A stretch of DNA of 59,607 bases from a bacterium (GTDB taxonomy: Bacteria > AUK180), in the NCBI GenBank assembly GCA_023133295.1, contig JAGLWT010000148.1:1-59607 (forward strand). The letters run 5' to 3'. This document shows, in pieces, positions 52,504-59,607 of the stretch. The translations under genes and the position numbers were made by a program. The notes below the pieces were generated by a model. It was not told the origin of the DNA, ran no database searches, and was given only the letters and a program-made list of their open reading frames with translations. The first letter of the stretch is position 1; every line of letters starts with the position of its first letter.

Positions 52504-53342
52504 CCTTTATTGCTGTTATATTCTGGTCAACGGCAGCTACGGCATTCAAATTGACCTTAACACAGATGACACCCGAGGCAATCCTTTTTGTCGCCTCCTC
52601 GGCATCCGCGTTCGCCATGTTCATCATCGTTCTGCTCAAGGGTCATTTTCTCAGTTTATTCGATAGAAAATACCTGATGAGGTCACTTCTGGCGGGAGCC
52701 ATAAACCCCTTTTTCTACTATTTGATCCTTTTCAAGGCATATGACCTGCTTTCCGCTCAGACCGCATTGGTGCTGAACTATACCTGGCCGATGGTCATAG
52801 CTCTGCTTTCCATACCTTTTCTGAAGCAGAAATTGCCCTTCAGGACCCTGATCGCGCTGACGGCCGGGCTGATCGGAGTGGGTACGGTAGTAGGCGGGAT
52901 CTCATTTACCGGAGGTTTCAAACCGGCCCTTCTTCTGCCGATATTGTCAAGCGTATTCTGGGGAGTGTATTGGATGCTGAACATCCGCGACAAAAGGCCC
53001 GATTCAGTGAAATTGTTCATGGGATTTTTCATGGGAAGCATTCTATCCCTCTTGTATCTTCTTCTTTCAGGCGGAATGAAAGGGTTTACATTGCCAGGTA
53101 TATTGGGAAGTTGTTATATAGGCATCTTCGAAATGGGATTGGCTTTTTTTATATGGCTGAAGGCCTTGAAAACAGCGGACCGCACTTCCCGGGTGTCTTC
53201 GGTCGTTTACCTGGCGCCATTGATATCTCTGCTGATCATTAATACGGTGCTGGGCGAAAGGATAAAAAGTTACACATTGATAGGATTATTGCTTATTGTC
53301 GGTGGAATTTTATTGGATAGCAAGGTGTGTTCTGATTCATAA
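52473..53342 (+). CDS. EamA-family (DMT) transporter
   Basis: Ten-helix drug/metabolite transporter made of two EamA halves: LAFIAVIFWSTAATAFKL begins the first, PILSSVFWGVYWMLNIRDK the second, and SSVVYLAPLISLLIINTVLGERIKSYTLIGLLLIVGGI closes it. 289 residues, normal for the family. No ATG is available at the N-terminus: TTG 52473, within repeat R1, is the most likely start. The AAGGAG at 52487-52492 would fit a start near 52500, but that codon is CTA. The last codons (TCTGATTCATAA) match the start of another repeat copy. Substrate unknown. Confidence 0.85.
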   Translation: MIPYLRSRSLAFIAVIFWSTAATAFKLTLTQMTPEAILFVASSASAFAMFIIVLLKGHFLSLFDRKYLMRSLLAGAINPFFYYLILFKAYDLLSAQTALVLNYTWPMVIALLSIPFLKQKLPFRTLIALTAGLIGVGTVVGGISFTGGFKPALLLPILSSVFWGVYWMLNIRDKRPDSVKLFMGFFMGSILSLLYLLLSGGMKGFTLPGILGSCYIGIFEMGLAFFIWLKALKTADRTSRVSSVVYLAPLISLLIINTVLGERIKSYTLIGLLLIVGGILLDSKVCSDS

Positions 53343-53520
53343 ATACGATGACAATGACGCTTCGCAGTGGACCCAGGGACAAGGTTTTAAGAATGGAAGT
53401 AAGGATGGATTCCCAGGTCAAGCCGGGAATGACGAAGAATAGTGAATAGTGAGCAATGAAGGATGAAGGTATGGAGAGGGTATTAAGAATAATTGTTCAT
53501 TGTCAATTGTCCATTGTCAA
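53329..53520. repeat. Fragment of repeat R1 and heptad repeats
   Basis: GTTCTGATTCATAAATACGATG at ~53331 is shared with 59450 and forms the R1 start. It is followed by the 17-base GTGGACCCAGGGACAAG string shared with 32342, AATAGTG heptads (53438-53451) and TTGTCCA/TTGTCAA heptads (53493-53520). No gene is seen. The last heptad could act as a -35 box (TTGTCA 53514-53519, TATCCT 53537-53542) for the next gene, a weak match. Confidence 0.65.
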
Positions 53521-53576
53521 TTTCTCTATAAGCCTCTATCCTCTATTTATGGATCAGATTAAGATAGGAGGACGGA

Positions 53577-53957
53577 ATGAAGATGCTAATGCTGAGATTT
53601 GAAAAGTACGCATATTGGAAAGATGCCGATGACGGCCGTTTCGAAAAGGGGATAATCATATTTACTCATGCTGAGGAAAAGGATGAGGAAAATCTGGGAA
53701 AAGCCGTGACAAAGTATGTGAAGAATGTAAAATGGTTCGCCAGGAAATGGGACAGCAATAGCGTTATCCTTCATTCTTTCTCGCATCTGTCATCCTCGAA
53801 GGCGAGTTTTGAATCAGCCTGCGAGATAATCGACAAGGGAGCACAGCGTTTGTCCGATGTCGGTATGGAAGTTATGAAAACGCCGTATGGAAAAGTACTT
53901 AATTTCCAGATCGAATTGGATGATACGCCAATGGCGAGGGTTTTCAAGGAGTTCTGA
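53577..53957 (+). CDS. Free-standing threonyl-tRNA synthetase-type editing domain
   Basis: 126 residues that fit the archaeal ThrRS editing domain (D-aminoacyl-tRNA deacylase-like fold): MLMLRFEKYAYW, GIIIFTHAEEKDEEN, and especially SVILHSFSHLSSSKASFESACEIIDKGAQRLSDVGMEVMKTPYGKV, corresponding to the Y/F-x-H-L-S-S and P-F/Y-G segments of that family. In archaea the domain removes serine mischarged on tRNA-Thr; free-standing bacterial forms are known, but with no proven role. Start ATG 53577 has a strong AGGAGG site. It may clear mischarged tRNA or D-aminoacyl-tRNA. Confidence 0.75.
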   Translation: MKMLMLRFEKYAYWKDADDGRFEKGIIIFTHAEEKDEENLGKAVTKYVKNVKWFARKWDSNSVILHSFSHLSSSKASFESACEIIDKGAQRLSDVGMEVMKTPYGKVLNFQIELDDTPMARVFKEF

Positions 53958-53972
53958 AAATAAAAAAAATAG

Positions 53973-54001
53973 TTGAAAAATACAGCGATATTTGTTATAA
54001 A
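53973..54001 (+). promoter_or_regulatory. Promoter of the zinc-ribbon gene, leaderless type
   Basis: TTGAAA (53973-53978), 17-base spacer, TATAAA (53996-54001), then 5 bases to ATG 54007. The start codon is again exactly 5 bases after the -10 box. Confidence 0.7.
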
Positions 54002-54006
54002 AGTGT

Positions 54007-54369
54007 ATGAGTTACAATACCACCGAAAACAATAAAAAAATTAGCGAGCTCGACCATCGTATCGAAAATATTGAGAAGACCGTAGATAAGATCTATGGCC
54101 TCTTGAAAGGCGCTGATATAAATAAATTGAACAAACTGATCTCTATGGTTCTTTATGACTATGAACAGAAAATGCGTTCGGAGGAAAAGGCCGACCGTAT
54201 TATTAAATCATTCTTTAAGGGGCGTTTTCAAACCTGTCAGATATGCGGCAAATTCAAGTTTATCGAGGAATTAACCGATGGCCACGCAGTTTGCGAGGCC
54301 TGCCATCATAAATATCTGGACAAGGATATTCCACTGGAAAAAGCGAAGCAATTAGAAAAAAATAAATAA
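54007..54369 (+). CDS. Coiled-coil protein with C-terminal zinc ribbon
   Basis: Unknown family. Residues ~5-40 are a coiled coil (ISELDHRIENIEKTVDKIYGLL), the middle is helical, and residues ~77-100 form a CxxC-x18-CxxC zinc ribbon (CQICGKFKFIEEL, CEACHHKYL). No signal peptide or membrane helix. Such small proteins often bind nucleic acid or other proteins. The start is supported by a leaderless promoter; there is no Shine-Dalgarno site. A conserved neighbour relationship to the aminotransferase gene 18 bases downstream is possible but untested. Confidence 0.7.
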   Translation: MSYNTTENNKKISELDHRIENIEKTVDKIYGLLKGADINKLNKLISMVLYDYEQKMRSEEKADRIIKSFFKGRFQTCQICGKFKFIEELTDGHAVCEACHHKYLDKDIPLEKAKQLEKNK

Positions 54370-54387
54370 TTACTTTAAGGAGGTCTT

Positions 54388-55611
54388 ATGATCGACTGGG
54401 TGAAAAACTATTCAATAAATGCGAGACGGCTGAAAAAATCCGCTATCAGAGAGATCTTGAAGCTTACCAACCGGCCTGAGATAATCTCATTTGCCGGTGG
54501 GCTTCCTGCCCCTGAAACCTTTCCGATCGATGAGGTGATCGATATTGTAGATACCGTTATGAAGAGGGAAGGGCACAAGGCCCTTCAATACGGCCCTACA
54601 GACGGATATCCTGCTTTCGTTGATCAATTGCTCAAATGGGAAAAGAGGATGAACGGCCTTGATCTCACACCTGCCAACATTCTTCCTACCACTTCATCAC
54701 AACAGGCCCTGGATCTTATAGGCAAGATCCTTATCGACCCCTCTGACCCCGTTCTTGTGGAGCGGCCCACCTATCTGGGAGGGCTTTCCGCTTTCAATCA
54801 ATACGGCGCGCGATTTGTCGGTGTTCCGATGGATGAGGACGGCACCGGGCTGAATGTTACAGATCTTGAGGGGAAGCTTCAGGAACTCAGAGAGGATGGT
54901 GAACATTACAAATTCGTGTATGTAGTGCCTGATTTCCAGAATCCTTCAGGTATCACTATCTCTCAGGAAAAGAGAAAACGCATATTAGAACTTTCCGATG
55001 AGTATTCATTCATTCTTCTTGAGGACTCTCCATACAGAGAACTGAGATTTGAAGGTACCGCTCCCGATATGATGTATAAGATGGACACCTCGGGTAATGT
55101 TGTAACCCTGCATACCATGAGTAAGACCTTTGCTCCGGGATTCCGCATCGGATGGGTCGTCGGGCCGGAGGAATTCATTGATAAATTGAATACCGCCAAG
55201 CAGGCTTCAGACCTGTGTACCCCGTCATTTACGCAATCGATCATGGCTGAATTCATGGCGAGGGGGCTTCTCGAGAAGAACATTGAAAGAGCGAAATTAC
55301 TCTATAAAAAGAAAAAGCATTTGATGGTAGACGCCATGGAACAATTCATGCCTCAGCATGAACATATCAATTGGACGAATCCCGAAGGCGGCCTCTTCCT
55401 CTGGATAACACTGCCCGAATATTTTGATACCGACAAGATGTTCTTTGAAGCGGTGGATAAAAAAGTTGCGTATATCAAAGGCAGCGCGTTCGACTGTTAT
55501 CATAAGATGAAGAACACGATGCGCATGAATTTCTCTTACCCTTCCGAGGGACAGATAGAAGATGGCATAAAGAGGCTTGCTACTTTAATTAAGTCAAAGC
55601 TCAAGGACTGA
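54388..55611 (+). CDS. PLP-dependent aminotransferase (LysN/AraT-like, class I)
   Basis: Fold-type I aminotransferase of 407 residues. The PLP lysine is Lys246 in HTMSKTFAPGFRIGWV. Other typical parts are FAGGLPAPETFP near the N-terminus, LQYGPTDGYPAF, TSSQQALDLIGKIL, PDFQNPSGITIS and EGGLFLWITLP. It belongs to the 2-aminoadipate/aromatic/valine-pyruvate aminotransferase group, and the sequence does not fix the amino acid. A very strong AAGGAGG precedes the ATG. It lies 2 bases before tldD. Confidence 0.9.
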   Translation: MIDWVKNYSINARRLKKSAIREILKLTNRPEIISFAGGLPAPETFPIDEVIDIVDTVMKREGHKALQYGPTDGYPAFVDQLLKWEKRMNGLDLTPANILPTTSSQQALDLIGKILIDPSDPVLVERPTYLGGLSAFNQYGARFVGVPMDEDGTGLNVTDLEGKLQELREDGEHYKFVYVVPDFQNPSGITISQEKRKRILELSDEYSFILLEDSPYRELRFEGTAPDMMYKMDTSGNVVTLHTMSKTFAPGFRIGWVVGPEEFIDKLNTAKQASDLCTPSFTQSIMAEFMARGLLEKNIERAKLLYKKKKHLMVDAMEQFMPQHEHINWTNPEGGLFLWITLPEYFDTDKMFFEAVDKKVAYIKGSAFDCYHKMKNTMRMNFSYPSEGQIEDGIKRLATLIKSKLKD

Positions 55612-55613
55612 TC

Positions 55614-57059
55614 ATGAAGGATCTGGCCCGTTTCGCTCTTGATGAAATCGAGGTTGGAGGCGCATCTTACGGAGATATCCGTATCGTGCAGAGGACGGAT
55701 CAGAACATGAGCGCGAAGAATGGGATCCTTGAATCGAATTCCTATTCTGAGAGTCTCGGTTTTGGTGTCCGTGTAATAGTCGACGGCGCTTGGGGTTTTG
55801 CCTCCTCTGGAGAACTCAATAAGGAAAAGATATCACAATTGGTAAAGAAGGCGGTCGGCATTGCCAGAGACAGCGCCCGTTACAACTCTGAGAAGATCAA
55901 ATTATCTGCTGTCGAGAAGGTAGAAAGTGAATATATCTCCCCATATTTGATAGACCCTTTCGAGATATCAGAAGAGGAGAAGATAGAAAAACTGCTATCC
56001 TACTCAAAATTACAGATGACGGACAAGCGTATCATCATAGCCAACTCATCCTTTTCCTTCAGAAGAGAGGTCAAGACCTTTGCTTCAACGGAAGGAAGCA
56101 TGATAAAGCAGACATTCATACAAACCGGAGGCGCTATCGGCTGCTTTGCCTTTGAGAACGGTGAATTAGCCGCACGGTCTTATCCCGCTTCCTTTGGCGG
56201 CGACTTTAGAAATGCCGGTTGGGAATTCATTCAGGAACTGGATTTTGAGAAGCATGCGCCGCGGATCTCGGAAGAAGCGGTACTATTGCTGTCGGCTCCC
56301 CAACTTCCTCACGGAAGGAAAACCTTGATAATAGGTGAATCACAGCTTGCCCTGCAGATACATGAATCCGTGGGCCATCCTACCGAGTTGGACAGGGTAC
56401 TTGGATATGAACGCTCTCTTGCCGGCGCAAGTTTTGTTACTTTGGATAAATTGTATCACTTAAAATACGGCTCTCCTATTGTAAATCTCACAGCGGACGC
56501 GACGGTGCATTCTGCTTTGGGGGGATTTCAATATGATGATGAAGGCGTACCCGCCCAATCCTCTTATTTGGTGAAAGACGGCCTTTTCGTGGGTTATCAG
56601 ACCTCTCGTGAAACAGCTCCTGTCATAGGGCAGGTATCTAATGGCTGTATGAGGGCGGACGGATTTTCCAATATACCGCTCGTGAGAATGACCAGTATTA
56701 ATTTATTACCGGGGACGCATTCCCTGGATCAGATGATCTCCGAGGTCGATGACGGCTACCTTTTTGATGTTAACCGTTCCTGGTCTATCGATGATAAGCG
56801 TTTGAACTTCCAATTCGGCTGTGAACTGGCAAGGGAAATAAAGAACGGTAAACCCGGAAAGATATTCAGAAATCCTACCTATACGGGGATCTCACCGGAA
56901 TTTTGGGGCAGTTGCGATGCCATTGCCTCTAAGGAGCATTACAGGTTTTGGGGGATACCGAATTGCGGCAAGGGAGAGCCTGTTCAGACAGCCCGTGTAT
57001 CTCACGGAGCATCCTTTGCCAGATTCCGCGATGTGGAAGTAGGAGTCGGGAAATGGTAA
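55614..57059 (+). CDS. tldD: Metalloprotease TldD
   Basis: Catalytic subunit of the TldD/TldE protease, which trims unfolded peptides (for example microcin precursors) and helps break down the CcdA antitoxin in E. coli. 481 residues, full length. The zinc site HExxxH is HESVGH at 250-255, followed by ERSLAGASFVTLD. GYQTSRETA and SNGCMRADGFSNIPLVRM are family blocks, and a glycine-rich C-terminal region closes the domain. It starts 2 bases after the aminotransferase stop. The partner pmbA overlaps its end. Confidence 0.95.
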   Translation: MKDLARFALDEIEVGGASYGDIRIVQRTDQNMSAKNGILESNSYSESLGFGVRVIVDGAWGFASSGELNKEKISQLVKKAVGIARDSARYNSEKIKLSAVEKVESEYISPYLIDPFEISEEEKIEKLLSYSKLQMTDKRIIIANSSFSFRREVKTFASTEGSMIKQTFIQTGGAIGCFAFENGELAARSYPASFGGDFRNAGWEFIQELDFEKHAPRISEEAVLLLSAPQLPHGRKTLIIGESQLALQIHESVGHPTELDRVLGYERSLAGASFVTLDKLYHLKYGSPIVNLTADATVHSALGGFQYDDEGVPAQSSYLVKDGLFVGYQTSRETAPVIGQVSNGCMRADGFSNIPLVRMTSINLLPGTHSLDQMISEVDDGYLFDVNRSWSIDDKRLNFQFGCELAREIKNGKPGKIFRNPTYTGISPEFWGSCDAIASKEHYRFWGIPNCGKGEPVQTARVSHGASFARFRDVEVGVGKW

Positions 57060-58384
57060 GGGACAGATTAGAACACTTTGCAGACCTGCTTATCGGATAT
57101 TCTGACGCCGATTATTGCCGTGTAAATGTGAGCATAAGCGAGAACAGCCTTACGAGATTTGCCAATTCACAAATACATCAGAATCTGGAGCAGGAACAAT
57201 TCGGTATTGTTCTGGAACTTGTGTACGGTAAAAAGCATGGCATCTCATCAATGAATATTTCAGATGAAGAGGCCTTGAAAAGGATGCATGACAGATTGAA
57301 GACATTCGTCCTTTCCTATCCGGACGATGATACATTCGTACCCTATCCCGAAGGTGGAAATTTTTCAAATTCAAGTAAATGGGATGATGCGACAGGGGAG
57401 TCGGGCTCAAGTGAAAGAGCGGCCCTAGTGGGTACGACTATCAATGAGGCGAAGAAGATAGACGCGCTTGTTTTCGGCTCATTAAATGTTAAAAAGTCAT
57501 TTAATATTGTGGCGAATAAATATGGTAATAAAGGGTATAATCAGAACACATATGTAGACCTTCAAGTGATTCCTGCGCATGGGGATAATACCACTTATCT
57601 GCATCAATTCTCTCATGCATTGGGGGATATTAATATCCTTGATTCCCTTGCTGAACCCTTAAGCAGATTGTCCCTTTACAAGGATCATGGTGAATTTCCA
57701 TCCGGCGAGCAGACCGTTATTTTGGAGCCCAATGCCGCAGGTGACATGATGAGATTTCTCAATTATATGGTCTTCTCGGGAAAGGCATATAATGAGAAGC
57801 AGAGTTATATCTCGGATAAATTGGGAACTCAGGTTACGGGAAGCAATATCTTTTTCTACGATGATCAGGCCCACCCTCTCACGATGGGTGCCCCTTTTGA
57901 CCCTGAATTGACGGAAAGGAAAAAACTGTCGCTTCTGGAAGGAGGAAAGGCGATTGAAGTGGCTCATGACACGAAAAGCGCCTCCATCGCGGGCACGGCC
58001 TCTACAGGACACGCATTATTCGGGCATTCAATGCCCATTTGCCTGAACCCGGTGCTTCAGGGAGGTGATGTTTCAAGGGATGAGATGATCAAAGGCACGG
58101 AGAACGGCCTCTTGATAACACGGTTCAATTATACGAATATCGTTAACAGGAAGAAGACGATGTTCACCGGTATGACAAGGAACGGCGTGTATAGGGTCAA
58201 GGACGGAAAGATCCTCGGGACCGCTAATAATATGAGATTTACGATTAATATTATGGAGACATTGAAAAAGGTCGCTGCGCTTGAGAATAAGCAGTATTTT
58301 ATCGGCGGCGGCTGGTTCGGAGGAATAGTGGTTCCGAGTATGAAGATCGACGGCTTCAATTTCACGGGGACTACAGCTTTCTGA
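57053..58384 (+). CDS. pmbA: TldE/PmbA, partner of TldD
   Basis: 443-residue non-catalytic or weakly catalytic paralogue that forms the TldD2E2 complex. Family features are the N-terminal ENSLTRFANSQIHQN, the middle QTVILEPNAAGDMMRFLNYMVFSGKA, the GSNIFFYDDQAHPLTMGAPFD segment and the C-terminal GGGWFGG. Instead of the TldD HExxxH it has EPNAAGDMM, so it has no zinc site, as known for PmbA. The frame reads back to 56948, but ATG 57053, inside the tldD stop region with AGGAG at 57041-57045, is the natural start. Confidence 0.93.
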   Translation: MVRDRLEHFADLLIGYSDADYCRVNVSISENSLTRFANSQIHQNLEQEQFGIVLELVYGKKHGISSMNISDEEALKRMHDRLKTFVLSYPDDDTFVPYPEGGNFSNSSKWDDATGESGSSERAALVGTTINEAKKIDALVFGSLNVKKSFNIVANKYGNKGYNQNTYVDLQVIPAHGDNTTYLHQFSHALGDINILDSLAEPLSRLSLYKDHGEFPSGEQTVILEPNAAGDMMRFLNYMVFSGKAYNEKQSYISDKLGTQVTGSNIFFYDDQAHPLTMGAPFDPELTERKKLSLLEGGKAIEVAHDTKSASIAGTASTGHALFGHSMPICLNPVLQGGDVSRDEMIKGTENGLLITRFNYTNIVNRKKTMFTGMTRNGVYRVKDGKILGTANNMRFTINIMETLKKVAALENKQYFIGGGWFGGIVVPSMKIDGFNFTGTTAF

Positions 58385-59277
58385 TGATGGAACTATTTTA
58401 TCCCGAATCCATTAATGAACTGCTGACGAATGCGGTTTTCTTCAAGATAATCCAATCCCTGCTCGTCCTTATTGTCCTATGGTTTATCTCAAAGATCGTC
58501 AATAATATGATAAACAGGAGCGTTAAGCAGAAAAGAAAGAGCTATACGATGAAAAAGCTTAATGCCTATATCACCACAATTATTACGATAGTACTTATAC
58601 TTATGATATGGTTCTCGATGGTGAAATCCCTTGCGATCATGATCTCTATCATTTCAGTTGGAATCGCGCTTGCGCTGCAGGAAGTGATACTCGCGATCGC
58701 CGGCTGGTTCTTTATAATATTTAAAAAACCTTATGAGGTCGGAGACCGTATAGAGATCAACGGGAACAAGGGTGACATTATCGATATAGATGTGTACAAT
58801 ACCACTATTTTGGAGATAGAGAACTGGGTGAAATCCGATCAGGCGACCGGCCGTATCGCGAAGATACCCAACTCGGAAGTGTTCAGGTATCCGGTCTTCA
58901 ACTACAATAAAGGTTGGAAATTCATCTGGGATGAGGTTTCCGTAACAATTACCTTTGAAAGCGATTATAAAGCGGCGGAGAAGATCCTTCTATCCATCAT
59001 TGAGGAGTATTCCGCGTCCATACAGGATGATGTGGAGAAATCCGTCCGAAAATTGAATAGAAAATACCTCGTTCACTTCTCGATCTTCACGCCAAAGGTC
59101 TATGTCACGATTCAGGATTCAGGTATCGAATTGACCTTGAGATTTCTTGTCGTTGTTAAGGCTCGAAGGGATCTGGAGGAGATGGTGTTCAGGCAATTCC
59201 TCGATAAGATAAAGGGGAAAAAGAATGTGACCCTGGCTTACAATACATACCGTATAACGGGAGAGAGAGATCACTAA
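58384..59277 (+). CDS. Small-conductance mechanosensitive channel family protein (MscS-like)
   Basis: 297 residues with three hydrophobic helices (~15-37, ~55-80, ~84-105) and a MscS-type domain: ALAMI-like helix TM3 is ISIISVGIALALQEVILAIAGWFFIIFKKPYEVGDRIEING, followed by the beta domain NKGDIIDIDVYNTTIL, VFRYPVFNYNKGW. The usual Ala-Gly helix packing in TM3 is weak. Such channels release solutes at high turgor. ATG overlaps the pmbA stop by one base (TGATG). A gene fragment and a repeat follow. Confidence 0.88.
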   Translation: MMELFYPESINELLTNAVFFKIIQSLLVLIVLWFISKIVNNMINRSVKQKRKSYTMKKLNAYITTIITIVLILMIWFSMVKSLAIMISIISVGIALALQEVILAIAGWFFIIFKKPYEVGDRIEINGNKGDIIDIDVYNTTILEIENWVKSDQATGRIAKIPNSEVFRYPVFNYNKGWKFIWDEVSVTITFESDYKAAEKILLSIIEEYSASIQDDVEKSVRKLNRKYLVHFSIFTPKVYVTIQDSGIELTLRFLVVVKARRDLEEMVFRQFLDKIKGKKNVTLAYNTYRITGERDH

Positions 59278-59455
59278 TGCTTTCGTTTCTCCGGTCTCAT
59301 CTGACCTGAAAAACAAATTCAAGCGTTTACTCCTGACTCAGGCCTTCCTGGAAGGATTTATACACGGCATATTCTTTTTAAAAGAGACGATAGCTAAAAA
59401 GAGCTTCGGTGCAGGCGCGGGTTATATTACCGCCATTGCTATCCTGGTGTTCTGA
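59258..59455 (+). pseudogene. Open frame without a start codon, possible gene remnant
   Basis: A 65-codon frame (…LTQAFLEGFIHGIFFLKE…GAGYITAIAILVF, stop at 59453-59455) is open from an upstream stop but contains no ATG, GTG or TTG before its last few codons. Its protein looks membrane-like and gene-like rather than random. It overlaps the last ~20 bases of the channel gene in another frame and ends where repeat R1 begins. It could be the tail of a gene whose start was lost, perhaps through repeat insertion. I cannot name the family. Confidence 0.3.
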
Positions 59456-59607
59456 TTCATAAATACGATGGCAATGGAATTATTAGATTTGAGTCAATTC
59501 CAACAAGCGATGAGTGTAGCGTACCCTTGGTGGTCCGTGAGCGAAGAGAGAGAAAGAAATTGACCAAAGATGAGATTCCCTCCGGGCTGAAGCTCTTTTT
59601 CTGTCTT
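59447..59607. repeat. Dispersed repeat R1, copy c (truncated by window end)
   Basis: Starts GTTCTGATTCATAAATACGATGGCAATGG and runs through the same sequence as copy b (GAGTCAATTCCAAC, GTGGTCCGTGAGCGAAGAGAGAG) and the first 60 bases of copy a, with several mismatches. The contig ends inside the element. Copy a and copy c differ, so the two ends are not one identical sequence. Confidence 0.75.

Overview
The window looks like a piece of a Gram-negative, uncultured bacterium of moderate to low G+C. It has an outer-membrane style of life: lipoproteins, polysaccharide export genes, and three proteins with a C-terminal type IX secretion (T9SS type A) sorting domain. A GWxTD-domain lipoprotein, a DUF503 gene between infB and rbfA, and an NtrY-like kinase next to a DUF4390-like protein fit the FCB group or a neighbouring candidate phylum. 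No rRNA or tRNA is present, so the exact phylum is not settled. The window starts and ends inside copies of one dispersed repeat, as expected for a contig broken at repeats.

Layout. 0.3-1.9 kb: a glycosyltransferase and a methyltransferase on +, under a near-perfect promoter. 1.9-12.5 kb: a nine-gene minus-strand operon with overlapping genes for a Wzx/Wzy-type polysaccharide. It holds a Wzz/BY-kinase fusion, flippase, polymerase, four glycosyltransferases, an alpha/alpha-toroid protein and a beta-rich protein. 12.7-26.2 kb: a tandem array of three related cassettes, each with a metzincin-like zinc protease, a secreted partner with a shared C-terminal module, and a small FN3 plus T9SS-sorting-domain protein. 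26.4-32.2 kb: an orphan ABC permease, rsmI, a GWxTD lipoprotein with an exported partner, a diguanylate cyclase and a patatin. 32.6-36.1 kb: an exported 5'-nucleotidase-like protein, an SGNH hydrolase and a CsgG-like lipoprotein. 36.5-52.1 kb: a long translation/RNA operon nusA-infB-DUF503-rbfA-nrnA-truB-rpsO-pnp-dut-tsaB that runs on, with stop/start overlaps, into DUF5683-like, DUF4390-like, NtrY-like kinase, comF, a glycosyltransferase and a TerB-DnaJ protein. 52.5-59.3 kb: an EamA transporter embedded in repeats, a free-standing ThrRS-type editing domain, a zinc-ribbon protein, an aminotransferase, tldD/pmbA and a small mechanosensitive channel.

The most interesting region is the cassette array. 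Parts of the three cassettes are almost identical in DNA (protease middle, partner C-terminal module, sorting-domain protein), while the protease catalytic ends and the partner N-terminal domains have diverged. The divergence is matched: cassettes 1 and 3 resemble each other in both variable parts, cassette 2 differs in both. This suggests a cognate protease-partner pair, for example protease and inhibitor or protease and targeting partner, working with a common T9SS-exported protein.

Two genome-wide habits also show. Several genes have a -10 box only 5-8 bases before the start codon, so their mRNAs should be leaderless. The intergenic islands are built from degenerate 7-base (and one 8-base) tandem repeats plus a hairpin-bearing dispersed repeat, which in one case seems to supply both the start and the stop codon of a gene.
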